Shown here: one piece after another, positions 21,758 to 29,909 of the stretch
Layout of the letters: every line of letters starts with the position of its first letter
How positions within the stretch are numbered: the first letter of the stretch is position 1
Source of the DNA: Nitriliruptoraceae bacterium
GTDB taxonomy: Bacteria; Actinomycetota; Nitriliruptoria; Nitriliruptorales; Nitriliruptoraceae
Length of the DNA stretch: 37,904 nucleotides
Reading direction: 5' to 3'
Assembly: GCA_007121785.1 (NCBI GenBank)
Contig: SKJX01000151.1
Span: forward strand, 1-37,904
The notes under the pieces: generated by a model
Told to the model about the DNA's origin: nothing
Seen by the model: the letters and a program-made list of their open reading frames with translations, nothing else
Databases searched by the model: none
Position numbers and translations under genes: made by a program

Positions 21758-23698
21758 ATGGTGGACGAGCAGACGGCGCAGGCCGATTCGGAGGCCGGCG
21801 GACGTCGTCGGTCCCTTCGGGTGCTGCTGATCCTGCTCGGCGTCGCCGTCCTGTTGGCTGTCTGGGCCGCGGCTGCCGGCGTGAGCGTGCTGTCGGCCTA
21901 CGGCGACCTCCAACAGGCCCGCAGCGACGCGGGGGCTGCGGAACGGTTGCTGCGCGACGCGGAGCTGTCCGAAGCGCGGGATGCGCTGGCCGATGCGATC
22001 GTGCACGCGGAAGCGGCCTCCGACCAGCTCAACCGGCCGTACGTCGTCCCGCTGCGGTGGGTACCGGTCGCCGGGCCGAACCTGCGGGTGGCGACCACCC
22101 TCGCTGACGGCGCGCACGACGGCGGTACGGCTGCGGCTGACCTGCTGGACGTCGCAGCCGTGATCGTCAGCGACGACCGGACCCAGGACCCCGGCGAGAT
22201 CTCCATCACCTACCTGCGTGAGCTGGGTCCGCCTGCCCGCACGCTGGCCGACACGCTCGAGGAGACGTTCGACCGTTTGGAGGCGACCTCCGACCGGGCG
22301 CTGCTCGGTCGTGTCGAGGCTGCTCGAACCGAGTTCCTGGAGCTGGTCGGGCCGAACCTGGAACAGGCGGTGTTGGCCGCCGACCTGTTGGAGGTGATGC
22401 CACGCTTCCTCGGTGAGGACGGGCCGCGCACCTACCTGCTGGGCGCGGGGGCGCTCTCGGAGCTGCGCGGCTCGGGCGGTCTGCTCGGTTCCTGGTCGAT
22501 GCTGACCATCGACGAGGGGCGGATGGAGTTCGACGACTTCGTCGACGTCGACGAGCTGCCCGCGCCCGACGGCGACGTTACGGCGCCCTCGCAGGACCAC
22601 GAGCGGCGCTACCAGCCGCGCGCGGGTCTGCGCGAGTGGCGCCAGGTCAACTTCACCCCCCACTTCCCGAGCGCCGCGGAGGTGATGCTCGAGCTCTGGG
22701 AGGACGGTGGCAACGCACCCGTCGACGGGGTCATCGTCGCGGACACGGTCGTCTTCGAGCGGCTCGCGGCCCGTGCCGGTGGCCTCACGGTCCCCGGGGT
22801 CGGCACCTTCGGTCCGGACGAGATCCTGCGGTTCGTCGGGTTGGACGCCTACGACGTCTTCGATGACGAGGACGAGCGCAAGGCGGTGCTCGGTGCGGTC
22901 GCAACGTCCGCGTTCGCGGAGATCTTCGAGATCCTGGAGGACGACGACGTCCCCCGGACCGTGGAGATGCTGCTCGACCTTGCGGACGGTGGCCACGTCA
23001 ACATCTACACCCGTGACGATCGCGTTCAGGAGGTGTTCGGACGGGCGGACGTCGACGGGGCCCTACCGACCGAACCGGGTGAGTCCCCGGGGGTGTTCGT
23101 CAACAACACCGCGCAGAACAAGGTCGATTGGTTCACCGATCGGTGGGTCGACCACCGGATCGAGCTGCTTCCCGGTGGGGCGACGCGGTCGACGATCACG
23201 GTGGGGTTCGCCAACGAGGCTCCCACCGAGGGGTTCAGCCGTGGCGTGATCGGCCCGTGGCGCGAGCGCACGGAGGCCGGCGACAACCTGTCGGTGGTGA
23301 CGTTCACGTGCAGCGTCTCCTGCGAGGTGGTCCGCGCGCCGGAGACCGCAAGCGACGGTGGGACCGAGCTCGGCCGGCCGATGTGGGACAGCACGGAGCT
23401 CGTTCCGGCCGGCGGGCAGCACGAGTTGACGTTCGTCACCGAGACCGCTGAGGGCTGGCACCTCGACGAGGGCCCGACGCTGGTCGTCGACGTCGACCAC
23501 CTCGCCCAGCCAACGCTGCGCGGGGTCGACCTGCGGGTCGGCGTCGCCATCCCGACCGACACGACGGTCGTCGCCGCCCCCGACGGAGCCACCGAGCGCG
23601 ACGGGCACGTGATGGTCGACCAGCGGGCATCGGGCCGCACGAGCTTCCGGTTCGTCTTCGATGGGCAGGACCTGCCGGTCGAGGCCGGCGACCGCTGA
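21758..23698 (+). CDS. DUF4012 domain membrane-anchored protein
   Basis: 646 residues. ATG is 7 nt after TAGGCT (21745-21750) with no ribosome site between, so it may be leaderless. One N-terminal TM helix (VLLILLGVAVLLAVWAAAAG, about 22-41), a coiled region (DLQQARSDAGAAERLL), then the DUF4012 core with GPRTYLLGAGALSELRGSGG (DUF4012 proteins usually show LRatGG here), a long extracytoplasmic beta-rich part and VNNTAQNKVDWFTDRW. The family is often found beside exopolysaccharide and sugar-transferase genes; its biochemical role is not known. Here it lies between the Alg13/14-like transferase and a wall-anchored acidic protein. Confidence 0.7.
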   Translation: MVDEQTAQADSEAGGRRRSLRVLLILLGVAVLLAVWAAAAGVSVLSAYGDLQQARSDAGAAERLLRDAELSEARDALADAIVHAEAASDQLNRPYVVPLRWVPVAGPNLRVATTLADGAHDGGTAAADLLDVAAVIVSDDRTQDPGEISITYLRELGPPARTLADTLEETFDRLEATSDRALLGRVEAARTEFLELVGPNLEQAVLAADLLEVMPRFLGEDGPRTYLLGAGALSELRGSGGLLGSWSMLTIDEGRMEFDDFVDVDELPAPDGDVTAPSQDHERRYQPRAGLREWRQVNFTPHFPSAAEVMLELWEDGGNAPVDGVIVADTVVFERLAARAGGLTVPGVGTFGPDEILRFVGLDAYDVFDDEDERKAVLGAVATSAFAEIFEILEDDDVPRTVEMLLDLADGGHVNIYTRDDRVQEVFGRADVDGALPTEPGESPGVFVNNTAQNKVDWFTDRWVDHRIELLPGGATRSTITVGFANEAPTEGFSRGVIGPWRERTEAGDNLSVVTFTCSVSCEVVRAPETASDGGTELGRPMWDSTELVPAGGQHELTFVTETAEGWHLDEGPTLVVDVDHLAQPTLRGVDLRVGVAIPTDTTVVAAPDGATERDGHVMVDQRASGRTSFRFVFDGQDLPVEAGDR

Positions 23699-23879
23699 TC
23701 GACCACACTGCGCGGCGATCCGGGACGTTGCCGGCGTCGTCCGACCCGCACGAACACGCAGCGCGGTCGTGCGCAAGGTCCTGGCCTTCCGTTCGAAGCC
23801 TCGAGCGGATACGCTGCCCTGAGGTTGTTCGATCGTGCTGCGTGGTCATGGTGCGGCAGGGGCCTCGGAGGAGCGGATC

Positions 23880-24269
23880 ATGCGAGCGATGAAGCTGTCA
23901 GCCACGGGCACGTTGGTGCTGCTCGCTCTGGGGTTGTTGGCCGTCCCCGCGGTCGCCGACGAGCTCGCCGACGACGGCGAGGTGACCGGCTACTTCGACG
24001 ACAACGGCGACGAGACCGTCGACGATGACACCGACGTCTTCGATGACGCCGAAGACGCCGAAGAGGTCGACGAAGCCGACGACGACGAGCCGCTCGTCCT
24101 CGATGAGGAAGAGGTCGAGGAGGTCACCGCCACCGACGACACGCAGGTGCTCGCCCGCACCGGCGGTGAGCTCACACTTCTGCTGCTCGGCGCCGGCGCC
24201 CTGCTCGCTCTCGGCGCCGTGCTGCTGATCGCCGCGCGTCGCCGTCGGGCCACCGGGAACGTCTCCTAG
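23880..24269 (+). CDS. Acidic surface protein with LAxTG sortase signal
   Basis: 129 residues from ATG 23880, with GAGGAG upstream. Signal peptide LSATGTLVLLALGLLAVPAVA (6-26, cleavage near AVA-DE), then about 60 residues dominated by Asp and Glu, then LARTG (91-95), a hydrophobic helix (98-119) and a terminal RRRR tail. This is the full cell-wall sorting layout. LAxTG is the motif preferred by class E sortases of actinobacteria; no sortase gene lies in the window. Possible roles are cation binding or spacing at the wall (inference). A TACGCT box at 23810-23815 could be its -10 element. Confidence 0.72.
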   Translation: MRAMKLSATGTLVLLALGLLAVPAVADELADDGEVTGYFDDNGDETVDDDTDVFDDAEDAEEVDEADDDEPLVLDEEEVEEVTATDDTQVLARTGGELTLLLLGAGALLALGAVLLIAARRRRATGNVS

Positions 24270-24291
24270 CTCGCCTCCCACCACCGCGTCG

Positions 24292-25155
24292 ATGGCGCAG
24301 GGGTTCGGGCCGGTCGTGGATCCATCGAGGTCTGGCTCACCCCTCGCTGCTGCCCTGGGAGCGTCCGCATCGGTGATCGTGCCGGCGCACAACGAGGCCG
24401 GCAGCATCGCGTCGAACCTGCGGGTCCTGCTGGCCAACGCCGCACCAGGGGAGTTCGACGTCGTCGTGGTCTGCAACGGGTGCACGGACGCCACCGCCGA
24501 CGAGGCCCGCACCGTGGCCGGCGTGCGGGTGCTCGAGCTCGAGCAAGCGTCCAAGATCGCGGCGATCCGCGCTGGCGACGCCGCCACCGACCGCTTCCCC
24601 CGCATCTACCTCGACGGTGACATCCGCCTGCCGACCGCCACCGCCCGACGGCTGCGTGATGAGCTCGTGTCCAGCGACGCGCTCGTCGCCGGTGTGCCGG
24701 GCCGCCTCGACCTGTCCGCCGCCACGCGCCCAGCGCGCTGGTTCCTGGCGTTCCGTTCCACGCTGCCGGTCTTCCGCTCCGGGATCATCGGTGCGGGCGT
24801 CTACGCGCTCAGCGAGACGGGCCGGGCACGGTTCGGTGACTGGCCGCAGCTCCTTGGCGACGATCAGTTCATCTACCGGCTGTTCACGCCCGCCGAACGG
24901 GTGACCCTGCCAGGGCACCCGACGACCGTCGAGGTACCGGCGAGCTTGCGCACGATCGTGCGACGCGGTGTCCGGATCCGGCGCGGGAACAGCCAACTCG
25001 ACCACCTCGGGCTGCCGCGACCGCCGTCCGGCGCACGGCTCGCGTTGGCCGAGGCGCTGCGCACGCCCGGTTTGCGGGTGGCTGCCGCGGTGTTCGTGCT
25101 GACCACCGCATGGATCCGGCTGCGGACACGGTTCGGTGCCGGCGGCGATTGGTGA
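24292..25155 (+). CDS. Family 2 glycosyltransferase
   Basis: 287 residues from ATG 24292, 22 nt after the preceding stop. GT-A fold motifs: SVIVPAHNEAGSIASNLRVLL (27-47), VVVCNGCTDATADEAR, and YLDGDIRLP where DGD replaces the usual DxD metal site. Then GAGVYALSETGRARFGDW and LGDDQFIYRLF, with the ED-like catalytic acid segment. A single hydrophobic stretch near the C-terminus (VAAAVFVLTTAWI) may tether it to the membrane. It probably extends the polysaccharide repeat started by the upstream transferases. It is the last intact gene of the polysaccharide run before a stretch of gene debris. Confidence 0.78.
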   Translation: MAQGFGPVVDPSRSGSPLAAALGASASVIVPAHNEAGSIASNLRVLLANAAPGEFDVVVVCNGCTDATADEARTVAGVRVLELEQASKIAAIRAGDAATDRFPRIYLDGDIRLPTATARRLRDELVSSDALVAGVPGRLDLSAATRPARWFLAFRSTLPVFRSGIIGAGVYALSETGRARFGDWPQLLGDDQFIYRLFTPAERVTLPGHPTTVEVPASLRTIVRRGVRIRRGNSQLDHLGLPRPPSGARLALAEALRTPGLRVAAAVFVLTTAWIRLRTRFGAGGDW

Positions 25156-25182
25156 GGGTGGTTCCGACACCGGGGTGGGGCG

Positions 25183-25439
25183 GGCCGCGAGAAGCTCGAA
25201 CAACGCGGCGATGAAGCTACGTAGCTCGCGAGCGGGTACCAGGGGATCAGGTCGCTGTGGGAGCGACGTTGGCCCGAGCAGTGCACCGGCTCGGCCAGCG
25301 TCGGTCCCTTGATGATCAACCACGGCAGCTCACCGGCGTCCAGGGTCCGTTCGAGGTAGGCGAGGTCCGCGACCAGCTCGATGTCGCCCGCCAGACCGCG
25401 GCCGACACCCGACGCGTCTGCCGCTGGCAGCCGTCGCAT
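25183..25439 (-). pseudogene. Fragment of a PF14907-like nucleotidyltransferase
   Basis: Minus-strand reading gives VADLAYLERTLDAGELPWL then IIKGPTLAEPVH, matching VADLDYLERHLGEAGLPWL and VFKGPTLAEPVH of the intact gene at 5640-6836. After SHSDL the match jumps frame near 25245 and goes on as LVPARELRSFIAALFELLA, against LVPARRLEEVLGVLQSAG. There is no start region and no C-terminal half, so it is a broken internal piece of about 85 codons. Confidence 0.8.
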
Positions 25440-25441
25440 CT

Positions 25442-25776
25442 GATGCGCGGCTGCTGGACTCCGAGACCAAGCTGGTCACCCACGCCTGCCGGATCGCGGC
25501 CTACAACGCCGAGTCGGCCCTGGCCCGGCTGGTCGGGCCTCACTACGCCCGCGCGCAGCACGAAGCCAGAAGCCCAATCCGCGAAGCGCTGACCACCGCC
25601 GGCGACCTCCATGTCGCCGACGGCCAGTTCCACGTAGCCCTCAACCCGCTGACCGCCCCCGACGCACCCGCGCGCTCGCTGCGATCTGCGAGCTGCTCCA
25701 CCACACCGAAACCGACTACCCCGGCACCAACCTCGTGCAGTCCTACACCGTCAAACCCCACCCCGGCGCTACATGA
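25442..25776 (+). pseudogene. Transposase-like C-terminal remnant, frameshifted
   Basis: The plus strand reads LLDSETKLVTHACRIAAYNAE, then ARLVGPHYARAQHEARS and a run up to LTAP. At the C-tract near 25655-25660 one base is missing, and the next frame continues RRTRALAAICELLHHTE, then YPGTNLVQSYTVKPHPGAT and stop. I recognise this as similar to the C-terminus of actinobacterial transposase-like proteins, but I cannot name the IS family. No inverted repeats were found by eye. Confidence 0.45.
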
Positions 25777-25784
25777 ACTTCCTC

Positions 25785-26003
25785 ACGGCACCAAGCGTCC
25801 TGGATTTCCGGAGGACACGTGGGCGGGTCCGCCGGCTTGAGGTCACGGATCGCGAGTTCGAGCACGGCGTGGGCACGGTGGTCGGCCTCGAGTTCGAGCA
25901 TCGGCTCATCACGGTCGATGAGGATGGCGTGGTAGTCGAACACCACGTCCAGCGCGAGTTGTGAACCGGGAGTGGGACGTACCCGCCGCACGATCCGCCG
26001 CAA
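25785..26003 (-). pseudogene. IS1380-family transposase remnant
   Basis: Minus strand: VRRVRPTPGSQLALDVVFDYHA and PMLELEADHRAHAVLELAIRDLK. These match the DDE transposase end of actinobacterial IS1380-type elements (GSQLAL, YHA, LELEADHRxHAV, IxDLK). After RDLK the frame breaks; HVSSGN is visible in one frame and DAWC in another, where the intact family has HCPSGxFxANAAW. The N-terminal half is absent. It is a dead fragment pointing against the transposase-like remnant on its left. Confidence 0.65.
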
Positions 26004-26288
26004 ATCGACGGCGTCCGAGATGCTCGCATCTGCGCGATGCCCTCCGTTCGTGTGTTCATGCGGTCCTCAACACCCGCATCTTCCCACCTCAGAGGGCATT
26101 TCCATGCGAACCGTCACCGCGCTCAACGAAGCAGTTCGGTGCATCCAGGGTTCGCGTCCGGCGTCCCCGACGAGTTCCGTGACGTCGGGTCTCGATGGTC
26201 GGCATGGGCGACGCTTGCGCGCAGCGCGGCGGCGACCTGTCGTGGAAACGCCATCCCTGCCCCCTCGTGGAAACCTGCGCGGCGGAGC

Positions 26289-27302
26289 CTACGCCTCGCG
26301 TCGCGTCCTCGCCCGGCCCCCGCGCGCGATGAGCGTGCCAGCGACGATGCCGAGCCAGCCGCCGGCGACCTGCAGCAGCGTGGTGGCGAGGCTGGGGTGG
26401 CGGCAGGCGAATCCCACCTTGGCGAGGTTGGCCGCCACGGCCACGGCCGCCCACAGGAGCAGCGGCCGCGTCGGTGGACGTCGGTGGTCGTGCCACAGCG
26501 CCAGTCCGGCGCCGAGGGCGAGGCTGAGGGCGAGGTGCCAGCCCGCGGTTCGCAGCTCGGACTGGGGGGACCGTCTTCCTGACTCGGCCAGCCGGTCGGG
26601 TAGTCGCCACAGCTGGGACGGGATCTCCAGACGATCATCCTGGATCAGGTCGAGGCGCGCGTCGTCGACCAGGAGGGTCGCCGAGGCGATCTCACCGTGC
26701 CAGGCCCGCTGCCCCGACGGCTCGGCGCCCAGTGCCAGCTGGGAGCCGGAGCGGATCCGCGCACGGACGTCAGGGAAGGTCCCCTCCGCGTGGACCCCGT
26801 CGACCTTGAGGGTGGCCGACCGCCGCTCGAGCACCACCTCGAGGTCCTGCCAGCGCCCGGGGTCGACGGCGTCCCTCGCCCGCAGGGTGGACGATGACGT
26901 CCGACCCGCGGCGGACTGCATGCTGCGGACCACCAGGTCGGCCTCGTCCTGCCCGACGATCACCGCCTGGTTGCGGAGGTCGTCGCCGAGGGTGAGCAGC
27001 CGCGCCGGCCCGACCTGGTCCCGGGAGCCACTGCGCAGGGTCAGCCGGAGGCGCACCGGCCAGTCATCTGCGTCGGCGAGCCAGTCGCGCCCGTCTGGGA
27101 CCAGGGCGACGCCGACGGGGGAGAACCGCAGCCCGTCCTCGGTGACCTCCACCTGGTTGTCTACCCGGGCGGGTAGGTCCGGAACGAACGGGAACCAGCT
27201 GACGGCCAGGAAGAGGACCAGCAGCAGAGCCGTGGCGGGACCAGAGACCCGCAGCAGCCGGTCGGGCGCGGGACGCGAGCTCGGGTCGTTCCCGAGGCCC
27301 AT
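26289..27302 (-). CDS. Membrane protein with LamG-like domain and VanZ-like C-terminus
   Basis: 337 residues from ATG 27302; longer in-frame extensions are low-complexity. TM1 at about residues 20-40 (ATALLLVLFLAVSWFPFVPD), then an extracytoplasmic beta-rich domain: VDNQVEVTEDGLRFSPVGVA, LRLTLRSGS, AVDPGRWQDLEVVLERRSATLKVDGV and QLALGAEPSGQRAWHGEIASA. The last is typical of LamG/concanavalin-like lectin folds. Three hydrophobic helices end the protein (HLALSLALGAGLALW, LLLWAAVAVAANLAKVGF, LLQVAGGWLGIVAGTLIA), resembling a VanZ-like part. Function unknown; a glycan-binding membrane protein is plausible. Lone intact gene among lasso-type and transposase debris. A piece of a paralogue is at 28537-28850. 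Confidence 0.6.
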   Translation of the reverse strand: MGLGNDPSSRPAPDRLLRVSGPATALLLVLFLAVSWFPFVPDLPARVDNQVEVTEDGLRFSPVGVALVPDGRDWLADADDWPVRLRLTLRSGSRDQVGPARLLTLGDDLRNQAVIVGQDEADLVVRSMQSAAGRTSSSTLRARDAVDPGRWQDLEVVLERRSATLKVDGVHAEGTFPDVRARIRSGSQLALGAEPSGQRAWHGEIASATLLVDDARLDLIQDDRLEIPSQLWRLPDRLAESGRRSPQSELRTAGWHLALSLALGAGLALWHDHRRPPTRPLLLWAAVAVAANLAKVGFACRHPSLATTLLQVAGGWLGIVAGTLIARGGRARTRREA

Positions 27303-27449
27303 GGCCTGTCGCGCGTCGATGCCGTGCCCTTCGCCCCGCTCACCCGTGTGGGGACGTAGGATACGCGCCGCGTTGCCATCGGCCGGAGGCTCCGTCTTGC
27401 TGCGACCCGCGCGCGTCGTGCCGCTGGCACTCTGACCTGACGGTCTGCT

Positions 27450-27836
27450 GGACCTGTCCTTCTGTCGGCACTGGCTGTCGTTGCTGAGGTGGGCGTGCGC
27501 ATCGTGCCGATGCCGCGGCTGGCCGGGTGGTTCGGCGTCCGGCTTGCCGGCCGATCCCGGTCTGGCGACGACGTGGCGCATGACGCCAACGGAGCGTCGT
27601 CGTCAGCGGATAATCCGGATGGCTCGCACGTGGCTGGCCGCGCGTCGATCGGGAGTGCCTGCGCCGCTCGCTGCTCATCGGCTGGGTGCTGTGCTGTCGT
27701 GAGGCGGTGCTGCGTCTGGGTGTGGCCCGGGTCGATGGGCCGGATAACTGCTCGTGCGTGAATCGAGGTGGAGGGTCGCAGCATCGGCAAGGACGGGGTG
27801 CATGGTCCGATGGACTTTGGCTCGCAAGCCCAGTAG
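27450..27836 (+). pseudogene. Decayed lasso B2 (transglutaminase-like leader peptidase)
   Basis: The match runs through all three plus frames. First VRIVPMPRLAGWFGVRLAG (family N-terminal helix), then TPTERRRQRIIRMARTW in the next frame, then ECLRRSLLIGWVLCCREAVL and RLGVARVDG in the third, with the catalytic Cys codon intact at 27656-27658. After another shift it reads TARA-stop-IEVEGRSIGKDG. Here the HAW catalytic motif is CGT-GCG-TGA: His became Arg (27753-27755) and Trp became a stop (27759-27761). At least three frameshifts plus loss of the catalytic His leave no doubt that it is dead. Confidence 0.75.
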
Positions 27837-28247
27837 GCGGCGGCGTCATGAGGGCCTCGGCTCCCGGGGTAAGGACCGCGGCGCGAGGCTCGCGAAGTGT
27901 CCGAACCGGGAGATTGGGTGGCTTCGCCACGTTGCCTTACGGAGGAGCCGTGAACATCGCGGTGCCAGCCGCCCGCGTTTGGAACCCGCCGAAGCAGGTC
28001 CCAAACAGCGTCTCGCCGAAACTCAGACGATGAAGCTGGGTCGACGTGGCCGCTTGCATCATTGCCCGAGGGGCGCGGCCTGCGCGTTATCGGAGTTGCT
28101 GTGAGCTCTCCCCGGGTGACCTCCGCGATCGACCCCGAGGGACGTGGCCGGTATCGAGGACGTTTCGGAGTTCGTCCGCTGGCTTCGGGCGCCGGCCGAC
28201 AACGTGATCGTGCTCGATACACCAGCGTCGCGGCGCAGCGATCGCGC
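27837..28247 (+). other. 411-bp stretch without a recognisable gene
   Basis: Lies between the dead B2 and the RRE relic. A GGAGGA followed by GTG at about 27951 would give a 27-codon frame of no known type. At 28144-28230 the plus strand reads IEDVSEFVRWLRAPADN then VIVLDTPAS, faintly like the Walker B end of a P-loop kinase, but it is too short to assign. It is probably more debris of the lost locus. Confidence 0.35.
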
Positions 28248-28540
28248 GTGTCCGTCCAGATGCATCGCCCCGGTCCCCTGTGGCCTGGGGATGCGGTGCT
28301 CCACGGGCGGCACGGTGGCCGGACGACGTTGATCGACACCGTCACGAGTACCGTCACTGGCTTCGATGGGGTTGCGGTGGCCAGGTGGGAGGCGGCGGTG
28401 GGGACGGGTTTGCGTGCGGCGCTGATCGAGGAGGTCCTGCAGTGCGACGACGTGCAGCCGGCGGCGTTGCGGGTTGATGTCGACGCGTTCGTCGATGGGC
28501 TGCTCGCTGGCTGGCCGACGACTGTGGTGAGCGTCGGTGA
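28248..28540 (+). pseudogene. PqqD/RRE-like relic (lasso B1)
   Basis: From GTG 28248 the frame reads PGPLWPGDAVLHGRHGGRTT, LIDTVTSTVTGFDGVAVARWE, then LIEEVLQCDDVQPAALRVDV and DAFVDGLLA. Spacing and residues match B1 proteins: strand, LD/ID turn, G-D-G-V-A-x-x-x-W, then a DV..LRxDVDAF helix. No stop follows at the expected place; the frame runs on out of register through the next relic to 28850, so a frameshift at the end is likely. It might still be expressed as a fusion, but I treat it as degenerate because its neighbours are. Confidence 0.6.
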
Positions 28541-28850
28541 CCTGCAGCCGGTTGACCGCGGTGCTCGCTCGCGTTGCGGCGGTGACCGCCACGGTGCTGC
28601 TGGCGGTGCTGTTCGTCCTGGCGAGTTGGGCGCCGCTGAGCCTCGATACTCCCTCGCGGGTCGTCGACAACCGGTTGGAGGTGACCGACACCGGCCTCGC
28701 TTCGTGCCGGTCAGCCTGGCGGACGTGTCACCCGCGGCGGACACGATCTGGACGTCGGAACCCGACGAGGAACTGGTGCTTCGCCTGCGCCTGCGACCCG
28801 CCAACGCCAGCCAGCCGCCGCGGGGAATGGGGTGGGCGCCCGCTCGCTAA
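28537..28850 (+). pseudogene. N-terminal relic of a LamG/VanZ-like membrane protein
   Basis: From GTG 28537 the frame reads AVTATVLLAVLFVLASWAPL and VVDNRLEVTDTGL, matching TM1 and VDNQVEVTEDGL of the gene at 26289-27302. Near 28700 the match shifts frame and continues RFVPVSLADVSPAADTIWTS and LVLRLRLRPA (RFSPVGVALVPDGRDWLA and VRLRLTLRSG in the intact protein). It then ends where the mscS-rmlC duplication begins. Most of the gene is missing, and it lies on the opposite strand to the intact paralogue. Confidence 0.7.
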
Positions 28851-28877
28851 GGTGACGGTCCTTATGGCGCCGGGTGC

Positions 28878-29909
28878 GTGGATGCCCGTGGCGGCAGGCC
28901 GAGGGAGGTGGTGGTGCTCGACGCGGTGCTCGCGCAGGACCCCGCACCCGACGACGTGGAGCCGCAGCCGTTGCTGCGCGACGTCGAGGCGCCGGACCTC
29001 TCGGAGCTGACCGACCCGGACACGGTCCGCACACTGGTCACCGAGGCGGTCACCGAACTGGCCGGCGATCTGCTGGCGCGCCTGCCGCTGATCGTGCTCG
29101 CGGCCGTGGTGCTGATCGTGCTCCTGCTGGCGGTGCGCCTGATCGTCTCGGGCGTCAAGCGGGGGATGAAGCGGGCGGAGGTGGACTTCACCGTCCGTCG
29201 GCTGGTCGCCAACCTGCTCCGGCTGGTGCTGATCGCACTGGTGCTGCTGCTCGCGCTGTCGATCGCCGGCGTGGAGATCGGCGCCGTCCTGGCTGCGCTC
29301 GGCCTGATCGGGCTGGGGCTCGCCCTGGCGATGCAGAAGATCCTGGAGAACTTCATCGCCGGCATCGTGATCCTGATGCGCAAACCGTTCAACCGCGGTG
29401 AGATCGTGGTGACCAACGGGTTCGAAGGGTTCGTCGAGGACATCGATCTGCGCGCGACGGTCCTGCGGCTCTACGACGGCACCTTGACCCTGATCCCGAA
29501 CGCGGACGTGTTCACCGAGCCGTTGACCAACCTCACCCGACGAGGCAACCGCCGGGCCGCGGTGCAGGTCGGCATCGACTACCGCGATGACCACGAAGCG
29601 GCCCGTGAGGTGCTGCGCGTGGCGGTCACCAGCGTCAACGAGGTGCTGGAGGACCCGCCGCCGGCGGTGCTCCTCACCGCGCTCGGCGCGTCCAGCGTCG
29701 ACTTCGAGGTGCGGTTCTGGTTGCACGCGGAGGACAGCGTGTTGCCGTTCGTCGAGGACCAGGTCCTCAGCGCCTGTAAGTCGGCGGTCGAGGCGGCGGG
29801 CATGACGATCCCCTGGCCGATCCGGACCTTGGCGGCGGACAAGCATCCCTTGCGGATCGTCGATGGCGCGTCGGGCGTCGACGTGGCCGAGGAGGAGCCC
29901 ACGACATGA
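28878..29909 (+). CDS. Small-conductance mechanosensitive channel (MscS family)
   Basis: 343 residues if started at GTG 28878. GAGGGAGG at 28901-28908 favours one of the GTG codons at 28914 or 28926 instead, which would shorten it by 12-16 residues. Three membrane helices: about 68-91 (LPLIVLAAVVLIVLLLAVRLIV), 107-130, and the pore helix 134-165 with GLGLALAMQKILENFIAGIVIL. The beta domain follows (RGEIVVTNGFEGFVEDIDLRAT, LIPNADVFTEPLTNLTRR) and a C-terminal alpha/beta domain with VDFEVRFWL. The channel opens under membrane tension to release solutes after osmotic downshock. The stop overlaps the rmlC-like start (ATGA). An internally deleted copy is at 4384-4815. Confidence 0.88.
   Translation: MDARGGRPREVVVLDAVLAQDPAPDDVEPQPLLRDVEAPDLSELTDPDTVRTLVTEAVTELAGDLLARLPLIVLAAVVLIVLLLAVRLIVSGVKRGMKRAEVDFTVRRLVANLLRLVLIALVLLLALSIAGVEIGAVLAALGLIGLGLALAMQKILENFIAGIVILMRKPFNRGEIVVTNGFEGFVEDIDLRATVLRLYDGTLTLIPNADVFTEPLTNLTRRGNRRAAVQVGIDYRDDHEAAREVLRVAVTSVNEVLEDPPPAVLLTALGASSVDFEVRFWLHAEDSVLPFVEDQVLSACKSAVEAAGMTIPWPIRTLAADKHPLRIVDGASGVDVAEEEPTT

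Noticed and set aside
20597..22996. Minus-strand open frame of 799 codons
   Set aside because: It is antisense to the Alg13/14-like and DUF4012 genes, both with clear family motifs; long antisense frames are usual at this GC content, and its translation shows no domain.
25972..27435. Plus-strand open frame of 487 codons, starting near SD-like AGAGGG and MRTVTALNEAV
   Set aside because: Most of it is antisense to the LamG/VanZ-like membrane protein, and its translation is Arg/Ser-rich. The first 60 codons (with VPDEFRDV in another frame) faintly recall a nucleotidyltransferase N-terminus, but not enough to call.
28144..28332. Short frame with VIVLDTPAS resembling a BY-kinase or ParA Walker B segment
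   Set aside because: Only about 30 residues show any likeness, there is no Walker A, and surrounding sequence is degenerate.
27161..28804. Minus-strand open frame of 547 codons
   Set aside because: Arg/Ser/Pro-rich translation with no domain; it lies opposite recognisable B2, RRE and LamG relics.
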